Shown: positions 1 to 7,622, numbered from the stretch's first letter. The stretch: 10,193 nucleotides of DNA from Bdellovibrionales bacterium (GCA_030633015.1 DAOVTR010000026.1:1-10193); one strand, 5' to 3'. The notes: a model not told the origin generated them from the letters alone. Numbers and translations are program-made.

Positions 1-2
1 CC

Positions 3-353
3 CTTATTTCAGCATTTTTCTTTAAGTTTCCTGCTGTTTACCTAGATCCACTATTTCATAAAGTTGGTAGTTTGGTTTTAGAAGTAAAGTCTTTTGAAGG
101 TATATTTACTACGTTATATAATATGCCAATTATACCATATACAAAATTTTATAATTCTGTAGTTATGGGAGCAGGAATAATTGCAGTATGTCTTATACCT
201 TTTATTATTATTTTGTCTAAAATATTAATAGTTAAATATAGAAAAGCTGTGGTTGAAAGAATTAAAAATACCAAACTTTTTAAGGCGCTGAAGGCGACGA
301 CAGTTTTTAAATGGTATTATAAATATAATCAACTTTATGGAAGATCAATTTAG
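3..353 (+). CDS. TIGR03546-like inner-membrane protein (DUF2062-related), 5' end missing
   Basis: The reading frame is open from the left edge of the window, so the true start lies upstream; 116 codons are visible, ending in TAG. The visible part begins with a hydrophobic stretch running into a DPLFHKVG-like segment. A strong membrane segment follows at visible residues 53-78, then a basic, aromatic-rich tail with many Lys and Tyr. This pattern, plus its position directly before a TIGR03545-like gene, fits family TIGR03546, an uncharacterised membrane family usually found next to TIGR03545 and resembling DUF2062. By the positive-inside rule the basic tail should be cytoplasmic. Its function is unknown. 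The stop codon overlaps the Shine-Dalgarno site of the next gene, so the two are probably co-transcribed and coupled. The family call rests on recognised pattern plus context and was not confirmed by a profile search. Confidence 0.72.
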   Translation, partial: LISAFFFKFPAVYLDPLFHKVGSLVLEVKSFEGIFTTLYNMPIIPYTKFYNSVVMGAGIIAVCLIPFIIILSKILIVKYRKAVVERIKNTKLFKALKATTVFKWYYKYNQLYGRSI

Positions 354-361
354 GATTAATT

Positions 362-2266
362 ATGAAAGAAAAAACAGATGCGATAGATAAAAGTAAAATT
401 AAAAAAACTGGATTTATTAGATGGGGAGCAATTGTACCAATTACTATTTTAGTGTTGGTTGTTTTTCTTTTTGGGACTTTGTTTTTTGATAGTAGCTTGA
501 AATTTGCTTTTGAAAAAATAGGTAGCAAGTTACTTAAATCAAAAGTAACTATAGAAAAAGTTGATACAAGTTTTAGTCAAGCAACTTTAGAAATAGTTAA
601 TTGTGGCATTAGTGAAAAGAAAAAGAGTGAAACATATATATTTAAAATCTCAAAAATAAAATTTCAATTAATGTGGGATGCTATTTTGCGAGGTAAATTT
701 GTGGTGTCTAAGGCCTTCATTGATGGAATAGAAATTGGAGGGGCCAGGGAGTTGTCCTATAATAATGAATTGAAAATTATTCACAAGGCTTACGCAAAAG
801 ATAAAGTTTCAATTAAAAACGAAGCTTCACTGGTATTGCAAGACGAATATCAAGGAAACGTCTTGGGGGATTTGGCTAAAATATTGGACGGTGGAGATCC
901 TCTGGAGGGGTTTAAGCCAACAGCAGATAACTTTGAAAGTATTGCCAAAATCGAACAACTTCAAGCAGCATTAGATGAAAAAGAAGTTTTATGGGATAAA
1001 AGAATTAACAGTTTACCAACTCAAAAAGATATTAATCAAATTGCTAAGTCAATTGATAATATTAAGCCTAAGAAATTAAAAAAGATCAAGGATATTACAA
1101 AAGCAATTAAAAACTTAAATAGTTCCACCAAAATCATTAAAGAAAAGTCTAAAATTGTAAAAGAAGTGAAGAGTTCAATTGTCAATGATACGAAATATTT
1201 TAAGGATGGTATAGGTAGTATTGATAATCTTGCAAAGCTTGATTATAAAAATCTGGAGGAAAGACTTAAAATACCTGAAATTGATACTAAAAATCTGGCC
1301 CAACAGCTATTTAAAAAATTTATTATGAAAAAATTAGGGCCGTATTCCAAGTATATCGAGGTCGTAGTTGAGTATCTACCAGAATCGAAAAAATCTACAA
1401 AAAATAAAATAGAAAGGGCAAAAGGTAAAAATTATGTTTTTGGACGAGTAAAAACTTATCCACTTTTTTGGTTAAAGGAAGCGCGAATTTCATCAAGTTC
1501 AGTTAATAATCCTAATGCTGGAGATTTAAATGGAAGTATGAGTAATATAACTAATAATCCCAAATTACTTGGAATTCCATCAAGGGTTAAGTTTAATGGA
1601 GGGTTTACTCAAATGGGAATTGGATCAATTGATTTTGATCTTAAAATTGATTTAACTAAAAAAATATCAAAGCAAGTTTTTAATTTGAAAGTTGCTGACT
1701 ACTCAGTCGATGGAATGAATTTCATATCATCAGACGCTGCAACATTAGGATTTAAAAAGGCAACGGGGACGACAGAAATTAAAGGTAAAATGGTTGGTGG
1801 TGAAATTAATATGAATATGCTGATGAAGCTAAGTAAGATTGATTATGTTACTAAAGCAAAATCCTCTATTATATCAGATGCCTTAATTGGAGCAACTAGA
1901 GAGGCAAAAATATTAGTAATTAATAGTCATCTTACTGGGAATCCTCTATTGCCAAGTATTAAAGTATCATCTAACTTTACAGACGCTTTAAAGAGAGGGT
2001 TTGGTAAGCAAGTTGACGAGAAAATCGCTGAAAGTAAAAATAAACTAAGAAAAATGGTAGCAGATCAAATTAATGGACCAAAAGAGAAGCTTGAAGGTCG
2101 ATTAAAAAAGGTTCTGGGAAAAAATAATAAGATTATTTCTGATATTGAAAAGAAGTTTTTAGGTAGCCAAAAGTTGGCGAGCAATAAAGTTAAAAGTGCA
2201 AAAAAACAATCGAAGAAACAATCTAAAAAGAAATTCAAAAAAACTTTGAAAAAAATTAAGTTTTAG
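362..2266 (+). CDS. TIGR03545-like envelope protein, one N-terminal membrane anchor, probable AsmA-like periplasmic domain
   Basis: 634 residues. A basic N-terminus is followed by one membrane segment at about residues 20-42, so most of the protein should be periplasmic. Residues 45-125 read like the start of AsmA/DUF748-type proteins: a helix after the membrane, short beta strands (KVTIEKVDTSF, TLEIVNCGI), then LMWDAILRGKFVV. Residues 190-345 are Lys/Glu/Ile-rich and probably helical or coiled coil. Residues 360-540 return to beta-rich sequence with the family-like FWLKEARISSS and LNGSMSNITNNPKLLG blocks. The last 70 residues are very Lys-rich. TIGR03545 is uncharacterised, reported only in outer-membrane bacteria, and typically paired with TIGR03546, as here. 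An AGGA site at 352-355 overlaps the previous stop and sits 6 bases before the ATG, supporting this start. A role in lipid movement across the envelope is inferred from AsmA-like architecture and downstream genes, not shown. Confidence 0.78.
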   Translation: MKEKTDAIDKSKIKKTGFIRWGAIVPITILVLVVFLFGTLFFDSSLKFAFEKIGSKLLKSKVTIEKVDTSFSQATLEIVNCGISEKKKSETYIFKISKIKFQLMWDAILRGKFVVSKAFIDGIEIGGARELSYNNELKIIHKAYAKDKVSIKNEASLVLQDEYQGNVLGDLAKILDGGDPLEGFKPTADNFESIAKIEQLQAALDEKEVLWDKRINSLPTQKDINQIAKSIDNIKPKKLKKIKDITKAIKNLNSSTKIIKEKSKIVKEVKSSIVNDTKYFKDGIGSIDNLAKLDYKNLEERLKIPEIDTKNLAQQLFKKFIMKKLGPYSKYIEVVVEYLPESKKSTKNKIERAKGKNYVFGRVKTYPLFWLKEARISSSSVNNPNAGDLNGSMSNITNNPKLLGIPSRVKFNGGFTQMGIGSIDFDLKIDLTKKISKQVFNLKVADYSVDGMNFISSDAATLGFKKATGTTEIKGKMVGGEINMNMLMKLSKIDYVTKAKSSIISDALIGATREAKILVINSHLTGNPLLPSIKVSSNFTDALKRGFGKQVDEKIAESKNKLRKMVADQINGPKEKLEGRLKKVLGKNNKIISDIEKKFLGSQKLASNKVKSAKKQSKKQSKKKFKKTLKKIKF

Positions 2267-2286
2267 TATTTAAAATTGGGAAATAT

Positions 2287-4911
2287 ATGATATTTAATGT
2301 GCTGTCATTTGTAATAAAAATATTAATTAAGTTTCGTTATAAAGTTGAATTCATTGGTTTAGATAAAATAAAAGATTTAAATTCAATTGCTTTTTTACCA
2401 AATCATCCTGCTTTTATTGATCCATTTATAATTTTTGCAAGCATTTCCAAGTTTCATCCTCGAATTTTGATTGATGAGAGACATGCTTCTAAACCTTTTA
2501 TAAATTACTTTGTTACTAGAATAAATGGAATTAGACTCCCCGATATTTCTGTAAGTGGAAAAAAGGGGATAAGTAGAGTGAAATTAGCAATCGTGGAACT
2601 TGTTAATTGTTTAAATAATAATAAATCTATTTTAATTTATCCATCAGGAAAAACTTATAGAGAGAAATTTGAAAAAGTTGGTGCCAATAGTGGCGTTTTT
2701 AATATTTTACAGAAAGCAGACGATCCTCATGTCGTACTTGTCAGGACTACTGGTTTGTGGGGATCAAGTTTGAGTTATGCTAATACAGGTAAAGAGCCAA
2801 CATTTGCTAGTTTGATTCCGTTTTATATTAAAGTTATATTTGTAAATTTTTTTATTTTTATACCTAAAAGGAAAGTGACTATAGAATTTTTATTAAATGA
2901 TAGTTTGATGAAAATTAAAGATAGAATTGAATTTAATCAAAATCTAGAATCTTTTTATAATGAAACAGCGACTTCGAACACGTTTATTCCATATTATTTT
3001 TGGCAAGGCAGCAAGACTAAAATATTAGATGAGTTTGTGTTCTCGTCACATCTAAATTCAAGTTTAAAAATTTTAAGTAGTACTAGGAAAATTGTGTTTG
3101 ATCGTTTAGCTGAGGTTAGTGGAGTTACCCAAATAGAAGATAACTTTTCGTTATCAGATGATTTAATGATGGATAGTTTACAAAGAGCAGAGCTCTATAG
3201 TTGGATTGAAAATGAATTTTCGATTGTTTCTATTAATGATGACTCATTAAAAACAGTTAAAGATTTGTTACTTGTTGCTTCAGGCGAGCTAACGGCGAGT
3301 CTCGAAAATGTTGAAGTTAAGGTTGATAAAAAATGGTTCTTAAATAGATTCAAGAAAAATGATCCGATCGATTTAGATTGCTCACATAATACCATTACAG
3401 ATATTTTTTTAGAAAAAGTAAAAAAGCATCCTACTAAAGTACTTTTTTATGATCAGACAAGTGGGGTTAAAACATATAGAGATGTTATAATTTCTATATT
3501 TGCCTTAAAAAGATTTATCAAGGAACTTCCAGGAGAGAGAGTTGGGATTATGCTTCCTGCATCAGTTGGAGCATCAGTAACATATCTCACAACTCTTTTT
3601 TCAAAAAAAGTACCCGTGATGATAAATTGGACTGTTGGAGTACGGACTGTCAAATATGCAGTTGAAAGCTTAAACATTAATAAAATAATTACTTCTAAGC
3701 TCTTAGTTGATAAATTGATACAGCAAGGAATAGATTTTTCAGATATAGAGCATTGCTTTTATTTTTTAGAAGATGTCCGTCCTCAAATAAACATCAGAAT
3801 GAAATTATCATCTTTAATCAATGGTTATGTAGGGATTGGAAAATTAAAAAATATTAAAGTAAATAATACGAGTGTTGTTTTATTTACAAGCGGTTCTGAA
3901 GGCAAGCCTAAGGCCGTCCCATTGACCCATCAAAATCAAATTGCAAATTTAAAAGGTGCTCTGAAAATAGTACCTCTAGAAAAAACAGATAGTATTATGG
4001 GTTTTTTGCCTCCCTTTCACTCTTTTGGAATGTTGGGTTTAATTGCCCTTCCAATCTTTTGTGGAATACCAGTTACATATTATCCTAATCCAACAGAAAC
4101 TTCTGTTATTTCAAAAATTATATCAAAATTTAAAACTACTATTTTGCTTGGGACCCCAACGTTTGTAAATGGCATATTAAATGCTTCAGATGATAATGAA
4201 CTCGATAGTTTGAAAATAGTTCTTACTGGGGCAGAAAAATGTCCTAACTATGTATATGATGCTCTTGAAAAGAAATGCCCCGATGCTAATATTTTAGAGG
4301 GGTATGGAATTACTGAATGTTCCCCAATTATTTCAATAACTCCATTTGAAAATCCTATAATCGGAACAATCGGAAAGATACTAGATAATATTGATTATAG
4401 GATACTAGATATTAATACTCAAAAAGATTGCATCGAAGATGAAACTGGAATGCTTTTTGTTAGTGGGGATAGTGTTTTTTCTGGGTACTTAAATTATGAT
4501 GGCCCATCTCCTTTTAAAGAAATTGATGGAAAGAAATACTATAAGACTGGTGATCTTGTTAAAATGAAAGATGGTGTTTTGATTTTTATGGGAAGACTTA
4601 AAAGGTTTGAAAAGATTGGTGGTGAAATGATATCTCTTCCGGCAATAGAAGACGTGCTATTGAGTAAATATGGAGATAGCACAAGTGATGGGCCTGTTTT
4701 AGCAGTCGAAAATAGAGGTGATGATATTAATGTTGAACTTGTTATATGTAGTATTATTGCTATTGATAGAAAGGATGCAAATCAGCAAATCAAACAAGGT
4801 GGGTTAAGTTCATTGCATCAGATTAGAGATGTTGTGCAATTGAAGGAGCTGCCTTTATTAGGAACTGGAAAAATTAACTATAAAGAACTTAAAAATATTT
4901 TGAGAGATTAA
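2287..4911 (+). CDS. Aas-like fusion: PlsC-type acyltransferase + acyl carrier protein domain + acyl-ACP/CoA synthetase
   Basis: 874 residues in three parts. (1) Residues 1-240 are a PlsC/LPLAT-like acyltransferase with the catalytic HX4D motif (NHPAFIDP, His40-Asp45), a PSG motif at 119-121 where many relatives have PEG, and a VRTTGLWGS segment at 152-160. (2) Residues 258-340 look like a carrier protein: DDLMMDSLQRAEL carries the expected phosphopantetheine serine at Ser297. (3) Residues 365-874 are an ANL-superfamily adenylating domain: P-loop TSGSEGKPKAVPLTH (534-548), EGYGITECSP (671-680), YKTGDL (752-757), GR hinge (769-770) and the C-terminal catalytic Lys in GTGKINY (Lys862). E. coli Aas (719 aa) has parts 1 and 3 only; it activates fatty acid onto ACP and re-acylates lysophospholipids at the membrane. 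The expected role here is the same, perhaps with the acyl group carried by the built-in ACP. Start ATG has a GGGA site 5 bases upstream. The gene lies 20 bp after the TIGR03545 gene and 2 bp before the permease. Confidence 0.85.
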   Translation: MIFNVLSFVIKILIKFRYKVEFIGLDKIKDLNSIAFLPNHPAFIDPFIIFASISKFHPRILIDERHASKPFINYFVTRINGIRLPDISVSGKKGISRVKLAIVELVNCLNNNKSILIYPSGKTYREKFEKVGANSGVFNILQKADDPHVVLVRTTGLWGSSLSYANTGKEPTFASLIPFYIKVIFVNFFIFIPKRKVTIEFLLNDSLMKIKDRIEFNQNLESFYNETATSNTFIPYYFWQGSKTKILDEFVFSSHLNSSLKILSSTRKIVFDRLAEVSGVTQIEDNFSLSDDLMMDSLQRAELYSWIENEFSIVSINDDSLKTVKDLLLVASGELTASLENVEVKVDKKWFLNRFKKNDPIDLDCSHNTITDIFLEKVKKHPTKVLFYDQTSGVKTYRDVIISIFALKRFIKELPGERVGIMLPASVGASVTYLTTLFSKKVPVMINWTVGVRTVKYAVESLNINKIITSKLLVDKLIQQGIDFSDIEHCFYFLEDVRPQINIRMKLSSLINGYVGIGKLKNIKVNNTSVVLFTSGSEGKPKAVPLTHQNQIANLKGALKIVPLEKTDSIMGFLPPFHSFGMLGLIALPIFCGIPVTYYPNPTETSVISKIISKFKTTILLGTPTFVNGILNASDDNELDSLKIVLTGAEKCPNYVYDALEKKCPDANILEGYGITECSPIISITPFENPIIGTIGKILDNIDYRILDINTQKDCIEDETGMLFVSGDSVFSGYLNYDGPSPFKEIDGKKYYKTGDLVKMKDGVLIFMGRLKRFEKIGGEMISLPAIEDVLLSKYGDSTSDGPVLAVENRGDDINVELVICSIIAIDRKDANQQIKQGGLSSLHQIRDVVQLKELPLLGTGKINYKELKNILRD

Positions 4912-4913
4912 TT

Positions 4914-6560
4914 ATGAGCGTATTTAACCTGCTTACAAAAAAAAGATTTGGACCAATGTTTGCTACTCAGTTTCTGGGGGCATTTAATGATAATGTTTTT
5001 AAAAATGCTCTGATTATTTTAATTGCATATAAAGTTTCTGGAACTGATGCAACTATTTTGATTAATTTAGCAGCAGGTCTTTTCATATTGCCTTTCTTTT
5101 TGTTTTCAGCATTTGCAGGAGAATTAACAGATAAGTTTGAAAAAACGTCTATAATTAAAAAAGTTAAATTTGTAGAAATTATTGTTATGATTTTGGCAAC
5201 GATTGGTTTCATTATTGGAAATAATTTAATTCTAATTTTAATTCTTTTTTTGATGGGGACCCAGTCAACTTTTTTTGGCCCTGTAAAGTATAGCATTCTG
5301 CCTCAGCACCTTAATAAAGATGAGCTTATTGGAGGCAATGCACTTGTTGAAATGGGAACTTTTATTGCAATTCTGCTTGGAACAATTCTTGGAGGAGTGT
5401 TAGTTGCATTTCAACCTAATGGACCAATATTAGTCTCCATTGCTCTGTTAATAATTGCAATTGCAGGATGGATTTCATCTTTATATATACCAGAAGCTAA
5501 GGCAAATCAACCAGATCTGAAAATTAATTTTAATCCGTTAAAGGAAACAATAAATTCGATGAAATTTTTAACAAATAATAAATTTGTGTTTCAGTCCGTT
5601 CTTGGTATTTCTTGGTTTTGGTTTTATGGATATTTTTTTCTTGCTCAGTTTCCAAGTTATACGAGAGAGTTTTTATATGGCAATGAGCATGTTGTAACCT
5701 TATTACTTACTATGTTTTCAATCGGGATTGGTCTTGGCTCATTTTTTTGCGAAAAACTATCTAATAAAATTGTCGAGTTGGGCTTGGTTCCAATTGGAGC
5801 AATTGGAATGACTGTATTTGCAATGGATTTGTTTTATCTGTATCCTGGGAAAGTTGATGGGCTAAGTCAGATTATGGGAGTAAGTGAATTTATTTTTTAT
5901 AATCAGAATATAAGATTATTGTTTGATCTTTTAATGATAGGTACTGCTGGAGGTTTTTTTATTGTACCTTTATATGCAGCAATTCAGGATCGAAGTGAAA
6001 AGACGCATGTTTCAAGAGTTATTGCCGCGAATAATATTTATGGTGCTCTTTTTATGGTTTTTGCTGCAATATTTGCAATGATTCTAGCAAAGCTAGCGGT
6101 ATCGATACCTCAAATGTTTTTAATGATTTCAATTTTAAATGTCATATTTTGTATCTTTTTATTTAAGATAAATCCTGAATTTGTAGATCGTTTGAAATTA
6201 TGGATTAAAGTTCATTTGAAATATAAAATAATCTATTCTAACAAGGAGCAGATTGTACAAAATGAATATAATCTTTTTTTTCTGAATAGCGAAATTGATG
6301 AAATTACTTTTGCATTTAAATCTACGCTAGATAGATTAAAGTCTTTTGTAATTGATCAGCCTGATTTAAAAATTAATGAAATGTTTACAAAAGAGAACTT
6401 TAAAAATGTATTAATCTCAGTTGAAAGCTTAGAAGATATTCCACGACTAGATGGTTTAAAAATGCCTGATTTGAAAATATGGAGACTTGAAGTTAAATTT
6501 ATCAAAAAAACCCTGTTTTTAAGACGAGATAAACTGTTAGTTACAAATATTCAATTGTGA
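4914..6560 (+). CDS. LplT-like MFS permease with long C-terminal tail (probable lysophospholipid transporter)
   Basis: 548 residues. Residues 1-420 are a polytopic major facilitator protein with about 12 hydrophobic segments. Recognisable LplT-type signatures are QFLGAFNDN (19-27), the loop AGELTDKFEK (68-77), and FFGPVKYSILPQHL (120-133) followed by GGNALVEMGTFIAILLGT. The same blocks occur in the MFS part of large fused MFS-acyltransferase-ligase proteins in other bacteria. E. coli LplT moves lysophospholipids from the outer to the inner leaflet of the inner membrane for Aas to re-acylate; the Aas-like gene lies just 2 bp upstream, so coupled translation and joint function are likely. LplT itself is about 400 residues; here some 128 hydrophilic residues follow the last membrane segment, with no domain I can name. 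The motif PDLKI occurs three times (200-204, 483-487, 518-522). The substrate assignment is by homology and context. Confidence 0.82.
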   Translation: MSVFNLLTKKRFGPMFATQFLGAFNDNVFKNALIILIAYKVSGTDATILINLAAGLFILPFFLFSAFAGELTDKFEKTSIIKKVKFVEIIVMILATIGFIIGNNLILILILFLMGTQSTFFGPVKYSILPQHLNKDELIGGNALVEMGTFIAILLGTILGGVLVAFQPNGPILVSIALLIIAIAGWISSLYIPEAKANQPDLKINFNPLKETINSMKFLTNNKFVFQSVLGISWFWFYGYFFLAQFPSYTREFLYGNEHVVTLLLTMFSIGIGLGSFFCEKLSNKIVELGLVPIGAIGMTVFAMDLFYLYPGKVDGLSQIMGVSEFIFYNQNIRLLFDLLMIGTAGGFFIVPLYAAIQDRSEKTHVSRVIAANNIYGALFMVFAAIFAMILAKLAVSIPQMFLMISILNVIFCIFLFKINPEFVDRLKLWIKVHLKYKIIYSNKEQIVQNEYNLFFLNSEIDEITFAFKSTLDRLKSFVIDQPDLKINEMFTKENFKNVLISVESLEDIPRLDGLKMPDLKIWRLEVKFIKKTLFLRRDKLLVTNIQL

Positions 6561-6583
6561 CCTTCTTATAAATTGTCTATAAT
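6555..6583 (+). promoter_or_regulatory. Candidate sigma70-type promoter for a leaderless transcript
   Basis: TTGTGA (6555-6560, four of six matches to the -35 consensus) is followed after exactly 17 bases by a perfect TATAAT (6578-6583). The usual start distance places +1 at about 6590, the A of the downstream ATG, so the mRNA would lack a 5' leader. No convincing Shine-Dalgarno site precedes that ATG, which fits a leaderless message. In AT-rich DNA a TATAAT by chance is common, so this remains a prediction. Confidence 0.45.
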
Positions 6584-6589
6584 TTAAGA

Positions 6590-7264
6590 ATGCCTAGTAA
6601 GATAAATACAAAAAAAAATAATGATGTGATTGCACGTCATCAAGAGAGAATGAAAGGTCGAGAGAAGTTTTCTCGATGGCTTAAAGGTGAATCCTCAAAC
6701 AGCAAAAGAAGTGGAAGAAAAAAAGAGATATTTGTTAAAATTCCTAAATGGTTTATTTATCTTTCTATTATAACGATTATGCTTGTTGGTTATTATATAA
6801 GTATAGAGATTAAGCATAGTGTTTATTATAAATATATAAATCCTCAAATGTATTTTATACCATCCAATATGGTTGCAAAGCTTGAAAGCAAAGATTCAAA
6901 TATAACTATTGAAAGAAAGTACAAGAAAATTGATTCAAATAATTATCAAATTATAGAAATATATGGGAGTAGTTCTACTGTAGCAAATTTTTATATTGAT
7001 AGTAGTGCTATTTATAAAATAATTAATGGTCAAAAAACTTATTGGTTGCCTGTTAAATTAAGAGCAGGTGATATTGTTATGAATGGTGAGTATAAAGTTA
7101 TGTCAATTAAAGATAGAATTCATCTTTTTCTTGGAGAAATTGGTCCTTGTTATAAAGTTAAAAATATAGCAACAGATTTACTACAGATTTTCTGTGAAAA
7201 TTATGGCCTGGTCTATTCCACTAATTTGGATTTTTCTCTTATTTCAATTTCTAATTTACGCTGA
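6590..7264 (+). CDS. Hypothetical single-pass membrane protein
   Basis: 224 residues; I do not recognise the family. A strongly basic N-terminal part (residues 1-53, many Lys and Arg) precedes one membrane segment at about 54-71, so the N-terminus should be cytoplasmic and the remaining 150 residues periplasmic. That part is rich in short alternating hydrophobic strands with Tyr, Asn and Ser and looks beta-structured. It contains a WLPVKLRAGDIV segment (152-163), and its only two cysteines (187 and 202) could form a disulfide. The start is uncertain: ATG 6590 has no clear ribosome site but lies at the predicted +1 of a promoter, while an in-frame ATG at 6650 (Met21) has GAGAGA directly abutting it, too close for a normal site. 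The gene follows the permease by 29 bp in the same direction, so it may also be read through from the lipid operon. Its stop is one base from the stop of the convergent regulator gene. Confidence 0.7.
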   Translation: MPSKINTKKNNDVIARHQERMKGREKFSRWLKGESSNSKRSGRKKEIFVKIPKWFIYLSIITIMLVGYYISIEIKHSVYYKYINPQMYFIPSNMVAKLESKDSNITIERKYKKIDSNNYQIIEIYGSSSTVANFYIDSSAIYKIINGQKTYWLPVKLRAGDIVMNGEYKVMSIKDRIHLFLGEIGPCYKVKNIATDLLQIFCENYGLVYSTNLDFSLISISNLR

Positions 7265-7265
7265 T

Positions 7266-7622
7266 TTAAAAACCATTTATAGCAGTAGAGACAGACCTAT
7301 CAGGAAATACTTGTTTGGTATCTAAATTATGAATTGTTGCCTCAAATGTTTTTTGATTAACAGCAGAGACAATATTTAATTGTCTCTCAAATTCATTTTC
7401 ATCAGTAAATATTAATGGATTGATGTTTATTAGTTTGCAAAAATCTAAAAGATTAAGCGCTGTTGGTGCAAGTTGTGCATTTTCTATTTTAGAAAGTGAG
7501 CCTTGTGATATATGCAGTCTTTTTGCTAGCTCCATTTGGCTCAATTTTTTGGCCTTTCTTCCTTTTTTGAAAAGTTTTGCCATTCTTGAAATTATTATAT
7601 CGTGGTCTTGTGTGGGGTACAT
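7266..7622 (-). CDS. XRE/Cro-CI-family transcriptional regulator
   Basis: 118 residues. Residues 14-70 form a typical XRE helix-turn-helix: KGRKAKKLSQMELAKRLHIS leads into the recognition segment SQGSLSKIENAQLAPT and then a helix with LLDFCKLININP. The remaining 45 residues are a short C-terminal extension with no recognised ligand or dimerisation domain. A good AGGAG site (7629-7633) lies 6 bases before the ATG. The gene is downstream of hypE on the same strand, separated by 103 bp, so it may have its own promoter or be read through from the hyp genes. Proteins of this size are often self-regulating repressors; whether it controls the hyp cluster, the convergent membrane-protein gene, or something elsewhere cannot be told from the sequence. 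Confidence 0.85.
   Translation of the reverse strand: MYPTQDHDIIISRMAKLFKKGRKAKKLSQMELAKRLHISQGSLSKIENAQLAPTALNLLDFCKLININPLIFTDENEFERQLNIVSAVNQKTFEATIHNLDTKQVFPDRSVSTAINGF

Noticed and set aside
307..528. Minus-strand open frame of 73 codons
   Set aside because: It lies across the well-supported end of the TIGR03546-like gene and the start of the TIGR03545-like gene, and its hydrophobic stretch is the mirror of their membrane segments.
2195..2260. A-rich tracts near the end of the TIGR03545-like gene as possible frameshift or slippage sites
   Set aside because: The frame stays open to a stop followed by a normally spaced gene, and the tracts simply encode the Lys-rich tail.
3195..3677. Two minus-strand open frames inside the Aas-like gene
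   Set aside because: They are antisense to recognised ACP and adenylating-domain sequence, with no ribosome site or family resemblance.
4377..4411. 11-bp direct repeat GATACTAGATA, 24 bp apart
   Set aside because: It encodes two similar ILD-containing strands of the adenylating domain in frame; best explained by AT-rich coding sequence, not a mobile or regulatory repeat.
4967..5296. Minus-strand open frame of 109 codons
   Set aside because: Antisense to the most conserved part of the LplT-like permease; its Lys/Ile/Pro composition is what the complement of membrane-segment codons produces.
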